Shown: in pieces, positions 48,135 to 64,000 of the stretch
How positions within the stretch are numbered: the stretch's first letter is position 1
How the letters are laid out: each line of letters opens with the position of its first letter
DNA from: Sciurus carolinensis
Taxonomy: Eukaryota; Chordata; Mammalia; Rodentia; Sciuridae
NCBI RefSeq assembly: GCF_902686445.1
Contig: NC_062229.1
Location: 2,815,003 to 2,879,002, forward strand
Length of the DNA: 64,000 nucleotides
Direction: 5' to 3'
The notes under the pieces: model-generated
What the model saw: the letters and a program-made list of their open reading frames with translations, nothing else
Told to the model about the DNA's origin: nothing
Database searches by the model: none
Position numbers and translations under genes: made by a program

Positions 48135-51100
48135 GCTGTGGGCAGCACAGCTCCCTGCCGAGGGGAGCCGCTTCTTGACTGCCCGGACCCCTCTTCCTGT
48201 GGCCGTTAGCCTAGTCCCTGATGGCAGCCATTTCTTCCTCCTGAATGGATCTGTGTTTCCCAGGTCTTGCAGCTTTTGCCTGCACGCTGCAAGTGCACAC
48301 CTCGAGCACCTGTTTTGTACCGAGTACCTGGGCAGGTGGTGTGCCCACAGGCTTTGCGATGCCAAGCTCCAGCTCTGGGGGCACCCTCTGCGACTCCATG
48401 GGCTCTTTCAGGTACATCCTGTACTGTCATGACAGGACTACGGTTTTTAAAAATTCAAAGCAAATGCAGAAGACAGACCGGAAGGGGGACCAAGTGCTGA
48501 CTTTTGGGGATGAGGCCTGATGCTCCTCATCTGCCTCCTTTGGCTTTTAGCAAGGGCCACTTGTGTCGCATGATGGTGGCTGGATTTCATTCTGCAGCTG
48601 GGGATGCTCGGGTGGGAGGATGGGGCATGCGCAAGGCCAGGCGCCTGGTTGTCCAGTGAGCAGAGTCCCTGAGAGCATCCAGGCCCGCTCTCCGCCTGTG
48701 TGCTTGCGGCGGCTGCTTCCTCAGGCCAGGTCTGTGAGTCCTGGGCACCTTGTGAGTGTGTGGCCCTGGCCGCGCCCTGGAGGTCCTGGGGCCCCAGCTC
48801 TGGGGATGAGCTCTGGGTCCTGCTGCTCTTTCCACCGCGCTCTCACGGTCCTCTGCTGCGCCTGTGCTCACGGCTCGGGCTCTCCGCCTCACACCAGGGG
48901 AATGGCAAGTCTCGAGCCCCAGGGCCCGGCCTCCAGGGGTGTCCCACCTGCACTCAGATGCAGGCCCAGGATGCCAGTGGCAGTGCACAGCGTGGACAGA
49001 TCCCTGTGTACGGTGAGGCCACTGACCGTCCTGAGATGACTGGGAGTGCTGGCCCTGCCCGTGCGGCTGGCCTGCAGAGCTGCCTGCCTCGCAGAGCTGA
49101 TCCTGGTACCCGAGCAGAGGCGGAGGGCGTGAGGAAGGGGTGAGCGCCAGGTGGTCATCGTGATAGACTGAAGAGGATTCTTCAGGGACACCCAATCCCT
49201 GGAGCCTGTGGCTCCGTCACCTCTTGTGGCAGAAGGGGCCGTGCGGGTGGATCAGTGAAAGGTCATCAGGGCCCAGCATCACCCTATCCTCCTGAGGGGA
49301 GGTCGGAGGGCTAGGTAGAGAGAGCCTGGAGGGGCGGCACTGGAAAAGGCCAGAGGACCTGCGGAGGGATCGTGGCCCAAGTGACGGCCACGTGGGACTT
49401 CTGACCACCAGGTTACAGTGGCGGTAGGTGCTCATGCCCAGGCATGTGGGTGGCTTCCTGCCTTCTGGGACTTGCTTTTGTTTGCCACTGTGCTGTGGCC
49501 AGCCAGAGCTCCAGGCAGCCCTGCCCAGCTCGTGTCCTGTGCCCTGTGAGCCTGTCAACCGTGCTCAGCAACCCTGGCTTCTGGAACTGCAGTTCTCATT
49601 ATCTCTTAGCCTTAGTGTCTGCCTTCCTGCTTTGTCCCTCTGCTCTCTGCAACTCTGTCCGTCCAGCCAGTCCTGCAGTGTCAAGCTTGTGACACCCCTG
49701 GGCTTCCCCTGGACTCTTCTGTCAGTGCCTGCCTGCCTTGCTACCCGCGCCGCGCGTTCCTGCTGCCCATCCCTGCCGTGGGACGAGCTGGAAGCAGTGC
49801 AGGAGCTGGCCTCCGGGAAGGCGGAGGACCAGGAGGTGACGGTGGGCAACAGGCCCATGTGTCTGGCCATGGGTCCACGGGGTGAGGGGTCGTGGCGGAC
49901 CTGGCACAGGTGGCACTCGGGGGCGTAAGGCGACAAGGCCGAGGAACGCTGGCCCCAGACCTCTCCTCTCCCCGCGCAAGGGCTCCTCATGGGTGGGCCC
50001 ATGGGCGAGGGAGCCTGCTCTGTTAAGGCAGCTTGGGAGCTGCTCGTGGCCACGTGCCTGGGCTCAGCTGGCGTCTCAGGCCGCCTCTGTTGCGGGTGTG
50101 CTGCAGGTGGCTCCTCCGTCATGGCTGCCTGTTGGGAGTGAGCGTCCGTGGGACCCTCTTCAGGAGGCGGGCCCTGTGGGCCATGTGTTGGGTTCTGTGC
50201 TTCCAAGGACACCTCCCAGCGTGCTGAGTGCTGGCCTTGCGCAGCCCCATGCTGCTGACCACCGCTTCTGGAACACCTGCACCCTCAGACCCCACGGGCT
50301 GTCCAGTCCTCAGCACAGCCAGCAGGTGTGAGCTGACCGATGGCTGAGGGCAGCGTCCCAGGCCGGGCTTCTCAGCTCTCAGCAGACAGACTTGGAGCGC
50401 AGCCACCACAGGCCGGCCCCTGCTCCTCCTCAGCCTGGCCTCCCAGTGGCCCTTGGGGCTCAGCCCACCCTCCTCCGTCCTGTATTCCAGGGCCAGCATC
50501 CAGATGGGAGGGCCGTCTGGCTGCGGGTGGTGGGCAGCTGTGGGTGGGCGAGGTGGCTGCAGTGTGCTGCTGGGTGTGGGGTGAAGGCCTCCCAGTGGTC
50601 AGCGAGTCTGTCCCTGCCCCATCCCGAGTCCTGTGTTTGAAGACCCCTGGATGAGAGCTGTACAGGGCAGGAGCCCAGAAGGTGCCCCCAGGCTGGTGTG
50701 ACTGTGACCAGGAGAGTTGCCTGGCCTGACATGTCCCTTCTCGTCACACTCTGGCGGTCCCTGCTGGTTCCTCTCCTGCGTTGCGGAGGGCTGGTCAGGA
50801 CAGTCTGGGACAGTGCTAGAGGGGTGGTTGTGCGCAGGCTGCGGGGCTGGGAGAGGCGACAGAGCCCTGAGCAGCGCTGGAGCAGAGCCAGTGCCGTAGT
50901 CTCTACTGGCGGTAGCTTTGTGGCGACCACACCCGCCACGCCCCCAGTCCATGCGCTTCCAGTGTGTATGAATGGCTGTTCTCAGCCTTGCGGTGAGGGG
51001 CGGCGAGAGGGGACGGCTGCTGTCACTGGGGGTTGTGGGAGCTCTGGGCGCGTCGCAGGCCCCACTTGTGTTTGAGAAGAAGCCCAGCGCGGTGTGACTT

Positions 51101-53750
51101 GGGCTGGCGCGCCACACCAGTCCCCAGCCACAGGGAGGAGCCCAGCAGACCCCTGCCTGCTGCCCAGGCCGGCCCTGGGTGGTGCTGTAGGTGCTCGGGG
51201 CCCAGCCTGGGTGGGGAGCCCCTGCACCCCAGCAGCTTTTCAGCAGGTGTCCTTGCCACACGCGTCCCTTGTGGAACGGCTGCAGGCGTGGTGGTCTTGT
51301 CACCAAGACGCGTGCTTGTTCCCTTATGGCTCTGGGGTGGAAGCCGAGGTGTCAGCAGCCACACTGATCCTCCTGGGGAGTTCAGGGGGAGGTTCTCTCT
51401 TGCTCTGTCCTGCTTCTGAGGCTGCCCGCCTTCCCTTGCTCTTGACTCGCCTGACCCCAACCTGTTTCCAAGCTGCCTCCACTTCTCAGGATCCCGTAAG
51501 CCCACAGGGCCTTCAGGTGCTTCAGGGGGCCCGCGCGTCTTCATCCCCCTCTTAGGAGACCATGAGGATGGACCTCAGGGTCTTGCGCAAGCTGCAGCCT
51601 AACCCTCCACCTCAATTAGTCCTGTCTGCAGAGTCCACTTTTCCATGTGAGGTGACATGCCCACAGGTTCCAGGACGAGGATGCGGCCACCTTGGGGGCC
51701 ATCATTCTGCGCCTGTGTGAAGCACCCCGACTCCTCCTCTCCTCTCTGCCCCTAGAAGTCAGCCCCGCTCCTCTTCCCTGCCTCCCTCCGCAGGTGATGT
51801 GGGCCCCTCCTCCCAGCCGTCTCCTCGCTCACCTGGCCTCCCGCTGCAGCTCCCCCTCTGGCCCTCTGCGGCCAGTACCAGCCAGAGTCTGCAGGGCCTG
51901 TGCTCGCAGGCTGCGGAGGGAGTCCGGCCGAGCGGCTGGCATCAGGACAGCAGTGGGCGTTCCGCCTGTGCGCACTGCGCTGCCTGTGGCCATCTTCCAC
52001 AGAGGGAGCTTCCTAGCGGTCCCTTGGGCCATGTCTTCTTGCCCCATGCCCTCAGCTTCCCGTCCAGACCCACACGGGCACAGGCTGTTCAGCCTGGCCA
52101 CCTCACCTGCCCAGCTGGCCTCCACTGGCCACTCTGCCTCACTTGCCTCAGCTTGGCCCTGTGTCACCCAGGTCCCCCCTCTGCTGGGAATGTTTTCTCC
52201 CTCCCTCTGCTTGTGACCTGTGCCCTGCATGCTGTACCCCCGTCCTGGTCCCTGCCTGAGAGGCCTCTCTTCCCTGGACCTGCTCTGGCTCCAGCTTCTT
52301 CTCTGAGGGTTTGCTGGTCACTCTCTGGATGGCCCCTGCTCTCAGGTCTGAGATCTGCCCAGACCTGGGGGCTGGCTGTGCCCCACAGAGGAGGCCCGCC
52401 GGGCCCAGCGGTAGGCCCGTCTACATGGGACAGCCCTGTCTGGTCCGGGGTGGGGCTGCCCTGGGGCAGCACAGGGTGAGCATGGCCGGTGTGGTTTTGG
52501 CTGAGCTTCTGCACGACGCCGGAGCTCCGTCAACCACGTGGCAGGTAGGAAGCACAGACGCTGGGCTCAGCAGCGCTCTCTCCTGGGCCTGCCCATGTCC
52601 CGCCGGTGTCCCGCCTCTCCCAGAGGAAGTGGCCGCCTTCCGCTTTGGAGCAGTTGCCTTCACCTGGAGTCCTCTGCATGGGGCCAGAGCGGGCAGCCAG
52701 GCTGTGGGGCCCTGTACCACAGGGGCCCACGTTGGCCTGGCTCTGCCTGGTGGCCTGGGTGACCAGTCCTTGGTGGAGCCCACGCCTCCTTTGGCCCAGT
52801 GGGGCCCAGTGCCCTTGAGCAGGAGATGGAAGAAGGGTTCTTGATGAGGAGTGGCCCCGGGCACAGCAGGGCGGAGTGCCCGTCAGGCGGGTGGGCAGGG
52901 CTTGGTGCCCTCCGGGTGCCTTCGTGTCGGAGCTGCTTAGTGCAGTCCGGGCATGGACGCTGCGCCCCCGGTAACCCAGCACCACTGGGAACAGGATAGA
53001 CCCGCGTGTGCAGGTTGCCCCTCGGCCCCAGGTGTGTGTGAGGTTCTGCGTGCCTGCCCTCCTGCCGTTGGGGGCAGCGCCCTTCCTCGCCGGGGCAGGG
53101 GCTGATTCTTGTCTCCCGCCCTCCTTCTCTTGTGAACAGCACCCCGCCACTCACCCACTTAAAGCATTCTCTCCCGGGTGTAGGCCTGCTGTGCCTGCAT
53201 TGCCACGTCACCTTCAGAACATTGCATCCCTCGCTCAGGGAGCAGGTGCCTGGCTTCGGTGTCTGGTCCTCACTGAGCGCGGTATCTCGCAGGCCCCTCT
53301 GCGTCACGTGTCCGGAGCCACAGTCCTCTGGGAGGCTAGTGCACCCTCACGTGACTGGCCATGCTCTGCTGGGACCTTTGGTGGCTTCTGTGTCGGCTAT
53401 GTGGGTTGCACTGTGGCGGGCACACGAGGCTTTGTGTGGCATGTCCTCACTGCCCTTGGGCACCGTCAGCCGGGTTCCGGCCACTTTCACCCCGTGTGCT
53501 GCGAGGGCCCTGGCCGTCCGCCCTCCTCACCAGCTCCTGTCTCTTCCTGATCCTGGTATCTGGTGGTGCAGAGCACCTCCTGGCTGCACTTCCTGCGGCC
53601 AAGGGGTGCCAAGCCCTGTGTGGTGCCGGCACTTGGGTGTCTGCGCTGGGGAACCTCGGCCTGCTTTTGGATGGGCCCACGTGTGGCGCGCTGGCCGGCA
53701 GTGAGCTGCTCATCCTGAAGCGTGTGGGCCCAGGGCTAGATGTCAGTCAG
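48135..53750 (+). other. KDM4B intron 1 segment, mostly featureless
   Basis: About 5.6 kb of GC-rich intronic sequence. A possible L2-like stretch lies at about 52,060-52,330 (GCTGGGAATGTTTTCTCCCT). Many overlapping open frames up to about 235 codons on both strands, none with a domain. Confidence 0.55.
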
Positions 53751-53756
53751 TCATTC

Positions 53757-53942
53757 ATCGTTCTCGGAACCAGGGTCGCCTGTAGGCAGTGCTCGCCACT
53801 GAGCTGCACCCCGACCCCTTTTAAATATCACTGTGAGACTTGGGTCTTGCTCCGTTGCCCAGACTGACCTGGAACTAGCATCCTCCTGCCTCAGCCTCCC
53901 GAGCTGCTGGGATGACAGGGTCGGCTGCTGCGTCTGGCCGTT
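53757..53942 (-). repeat. Composite B1/ID-type SINE
   Basis: CTCGCCACTGAGCTGCACCC (ID half), then GAGACTTGGGTCTTGCTCCG and GAGCTGCTGGGATGACAGGG (B1 half), inverted and moderately drifted. Confidence 0.8.
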
Positions 53943-54229
53943 CGCTGTTTGTTTATTTGTGGGCACACGCGTGACTCGTGACTTCCGCTTTCACAAAACA
54001 CAGCGAGTGTTATGGGTTGTGGGGATTAGGAACCGTTTCCATCTTCTTTATAATTTGCCTACCAGAAAAGCATTTAAAAAGGCATGTCAGGCAGGAGGAG
54101 CAGCTGCACGTCCCCTGCGAGGCTGGGGTCCCTTGCCAGTGGCACGTGCAGAAAGCTGCCCTGCCCCAGCTGCTGTCCGCCGCTCGTGGCAAGTCTGTCT
54201 TGGAGGGTGGGTTTTGAGGTGAGAGCGTG

Positions 54230-54840
54230 TGTTAGCCAGCTTTGGGGTGCAGTGACCAAGGACCTGGCAGGAACGGCTGAGGGGAGGAAAGGCATATTGC
54301 GGCTGCTGGTTGCAGAGGTCCAGTCCGTGGGTGGCCGCATCTGTGCTGTGAGCGCAGGTGAGGCAGAGCCTCCTGGAGGAAGGTGTGGCAGAGGAAAGCT
54401 GCTCCACTAATGGCAGCCAGGAGGGAGAGCCGGGTGCCGAGCGCGGGGTGTGGGATCCTGCCGGTTGCGGTGCCCTCACCTGGAATCCCAGCAGCTTGGG
54501 AGGCTGAGGCAGGAGGATGGCAAGTTCAAAGCCAGCCTCCGCAATTTAGCAAGACCCAGACCCAAACTAAAAAGGGATGGGGATGGGGCTCCGTGGTTAA
54601 GCACCCCTGGGTTCAGTCTGTACCAAAATAAATAAATAAATAAATAGATCTACGTGACCCCCAAGGGCACAGCCCCAGCGACCTGCTTCCTCCTGCCCGC
54701 CCCACTTGCCTGCGGTCACTATCCTGTAAGTCTTCACTTGTTAACCCGTCACAGGTTGACCCACTGAGGTGGTGGCTCTCATGGCCTTGTGATTTTATCT
54801 CCTGCCTTCACATGGCAGCGCTTTGGGAGACCTCAGTCCA
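54230..54840 (+). mobile_element. ERVL-MaLR-like solo LTR split by a SINE
   Basis: Starts TGTTAGCCAGCTTTGGGGTG. It continues with GAGGAAAGGCATATTGCGGC and GAAAGCTGCTCCACTAATGG, resumes after the SINE with GGGCACAGCCCCAGCGACCT and ends with GTGATTTTATCTCCTGCCTT and TTTGGGAGACCTC. No internal retroviral genes flank it. Confidence 0.65.
54457..54647 (+). repeat. Composite B1/ID-type SINE inserted in the LTR
   Basis: GGAATCCCAGCAGCTTGGGA, GGATGGCAAGTTCAAAGCCA and GCAATTTAGCAAGACCCAGA (B1 half), then GGGGATGGGGCTCCGTGGTT and CCCTGGGTTCAGTC (ID half), with an (AAAT)n tail at 54,628-54,647. Confidence 0.9.
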
Positions 54841-54844
54841 CACC

Positions 54845-57170
54845 AGAGGAGCTCTCCTGACAGTGTGGTGTCAGTGACAGGCTGCATGCACCTTGGGGTC
54901 ACTCCCTGGACCTGTGGGGCGTGGGGCTCCCATTTTCCAGAGGCAATCCTGGTGCCAGCCTAGACCCCTGCAGCTGCTTTCTGGTCTTCCAGCCTGGCCC
55001 CTGGACACACTGCACCTGCTCCCTGTGGCAGAGGCCTGGCGAGGGAGGCAGCCCTACTGCAGGAGCCCCAGGGGCCTGGAGATCCCTCCCTATGGCCACC
55101 TGGGGGAAGAAGAGCCAGCCCAATGGGGAGGTGGCCAGGGCATGGGAGCTGGTGGGTACCACTGGGTCCTGGCACATTCCACATGGGTGGGAGACTTGGG
55201 AGGGCAGAAGAACCTGGCTGGGCACCTGGCCCCATGGCCTATCCACCTCTGTGTCCCCTGTGGTCAGCTATGGAAGAGGGAGCTACCGTGCAGTCCTGTG
55301 GCACCTGCATAGGATGCCTGGGGCAGGCTGGGACTCAGGAGGTGAAGATGTGCCAGCCACCACCACTGCCTGTGCGGGGCACCTGAGGCTGGGACCAGGT
55401 GGACCCCGGGTGGTCACACTGGGCCTGCCGTTCACCTGCCGCCCCTTCCCACGGTCAGCAGGGCAAGGGGCCTGCTGGGCCCTCCCATGGCTTCTCCTAG
55501 CCACCCAGCCGTCGCCTGTGTTCTGCTGCCTCAGGCGGCAAGCTTCTGAGGACTGACCCCACGGTCCTGGATGGCATCTGGGCGTCTGGGTGGAAGGGTA
55601 GGAAGGACCAGGGTCCATGAGGCTGTGAGGCCCGTGGAGTTGCAGGTGGGGAGTCAGGGACAGGCCCTGGCGTCGGCGAGGGTCTGGCTGGGCCAGTGTG
55701 GTGGGCTGGGCAGAGCTGCAGAGGGGCAGCCTTCTGGGCATGCCGGCGCCTGTTCCCTGGAGGCTGGTGACAGCCCCTCTCTTCCAGCACTCGCACAGGG
55801 CTGTCCACAGAGTGGACCATCACCATAGCCACAGCACGCCTCCTGGCCGACAGCTTTGGGCCTGCCCGGGAGAAGCTTCGAGAACTCCGAAGAGTGGAAG
55901 CTGTGGGACTGGGCTTGGGACGGGGTCCTCTCCATCGGCAGCCCTCACCAGGCCAGGTGGGGGCGTCCCACAGAATAGCTCGTACTGCTGTCCACTGTAC
56001 CCCAAGTGGCAGTGGGGTGGTTGAGGGCATGTGGTGGATGCAGGGCAGGTGGCGAGGAGGCCAGTGGTCCCTCAGTCTTTCTTCCGTTTGCATGGAGGTG
56101 GGAGCTGTCTGGGCTTCCGGATCCGGCGCTGCGTCGGCTTCTTGGGTGCCTGCTGCCCTCTAGTGTCCACTATCGGGAGCGCCTTTGGGGAGCTGGCAGG
56201 CCACATCTTGGTGACCTGGAGCCCTTGCCAGGAGGGGGCCTCCTGCTTTTCTCTTACTTCCTGGGTCACTCTGGGGCTCTTGGGATGGGCAGGTGGACTT
56301 TTAGGACTTTTCTCCTCTGCCCTTGGGTATGCGCGCTTCGGTTCCTCCTCTTCCATCCGAGAGGGGCTCTGGTGTCTCCACGTGCTTTTGGAGAGTTTGA
56401 TCCAGAGATTTTGATCTGCCAAGGAAGACCCTTGCCTGAGATTGACTGTAACCTTTCCCTGGCTGGCGGGCTGCCAGTCACAGCTTGGTCCCCTTAGCTC
56501 CTGGGACAGGTGGGTGCTGCCCCAGCCTGTGGCCTCCTTTGTGAGGACGGCCCAGTGCCCAATAGTTCCAGTGCCAGCGGCCCGTTGTGTGGTGAGCACA
56601 CTCAGCCGTGACCACCCCTCCGTGCCAAACACGCAGACCTGTTCACAGGCAGTGGGGACATGGGAAGCGAGCCGCCCAGCCTGAGCCTCCCTGGGCCAGG
56701 ACTCTGCCAGCCAGGCCAGTACGAGAATGCCCAGCTGGCCGCTGGTGGTGGGCTCTGCCCCGAGTTGCGGCTCCTTGCTGGCGGGTGTGTGGAAGGACGT
56801 GCTCACACAACCTTCCTCTCCCCGGACACACAGCAGGCCCTGCCGTCCCGAGCACACGTCTGGCTGATGAGTGGATGTCTGGATCCGAAGCTGCCACCAG
56901 TGACCGCAGCTCAGCTGCTGATAAGGACAGCTTTTCTTTCCAAGGGTCCTGCTTAGAATGAGCGCACTGGCTTCCAGTCTGGCCTTGGCTTTTAAAAGTC
57001 GGACGCCTCTGTTTTTAATTAGTAGGAGTCATTGTGGCCTCTGTGCTTGGCACAGAGCCATGAGCCGGCCCCGCCTCGTCCCCCGGTGGCCCTGGGTGTT
57101 TAGCGTGACCTGTGGGAGAGGGAACCGGGAGGCAGTGGGGCGCTGACTTGCTCACCTCTCTGCTTTCCCC
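54845..57170 (+). other. KDM4B intron 1, exon-2-proximal segment
   Basis: GC-rich down to about 56,900, then a short lower-GC patch (56,900-57,040) with a TGATAAGG GATA-like site at about 56,918. No repeat was recognised. Whether the patch is an enhancer cannot be told from sequence. Confidence 0.5.
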
Positions 57171-57201
57171 CAACAGGTGTAGTGCCCACACAGCTGCAGC
57201 C

Positions 57202-64000
<6,799 letters not shown>

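Larger units (their letters stand above)
20361..57176 (+). other. KDM4B: KDM4B intron 1 (about 36.8 kb)
   Basis: It runs from the exon 1 donor to the acceptor CCCCCAACAG at 57,176. No second gene was recognised inside it. Long open frames exist in GC-rich parts but show no domain, and their coding strand and frame vary. It carries the SINE, L1, LTR and DNA-transposon relics listed separately. Long first introns of this kind commonly hold enhancers, but none can be named from sequence alone. Confidence 0.85.

Overview
The window is mammalian nuclear DNA, most likely from a squirrel-family rodent (ground squirrel, marmot or tree squirrel). This rests on its short interspersed repeats. Many copies are tRNA-Ala-derived ID elements or composites of a 7SL-derived B1 monomer fused to an ID-like half, in the form I associate with sciurids and not with mouse or rat. 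L1, MIR, L2, MaLR LTR and MER5A/hAT relics complete the ordinary mammalian repeat set.

Two protein-coding genes lie head-to-tail on the + strand. UHRF1 occupies 1 to about 16,850. Its first coding exon, with the start of the ubiquitin-like domain, lies to the left of the window. Fifteen coding exons (938-15,599) encode the rest of the ubiquitin-like domain, the tandem Tudor domain, PHD finger, SRA domain, polybasic linker and RING finger. The joined exons total 2,199 nt, an exact multiple of three, giving 732 residues plus stop. With the roughly 51 residues expected from the missing exon, the protein would have about 783 residues. A 3' UTR of about 1.25 kb ends at AATAAA (16,825-16,830).

An intergenic stretch of about 3 kb holds an AT-rich half and a few old repeats. 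It leads into a CpG island (about 19,740-20,720) with at least six CCAAT boxes, GC boxes and an E-box. This is the KDM4B promoter; untranslated exon 1 ends at a strong donor at 20,360. KDM4B intron 1 is about 36.8 kb and fills most of the window. It holds many squirrel SINEs, several L1 fragments (those I could orient are all antisense to the gene), MaLR LTR pieces and DNA-transposon relics. I see no other gene in it. KDM4B coding exons follow at 57,202-57,342, 61,646-61,821 and 62,348-62,462. They encode residues 1-144 (JmjN and the start of the catalytic core), and the gene continues past the right edge.

The two products act on linked marks. UHRF1 reads H3K9me3 and hemimethylated CpG and recruits maintenance DNA methylation; KDM4B removes methyl groups from H3K9me3 and H3K36me3. 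I found no new multi-gene system. The most unusual feature is UHRF1 intron 14 (12,605-12,751). It is 147 nt, in frame and stop-free, and is built largely from a 12-bp minisatellite, so retaining it would insert 49 residues with Arg-rich tetrapeptide repeats beside the polybasic region.
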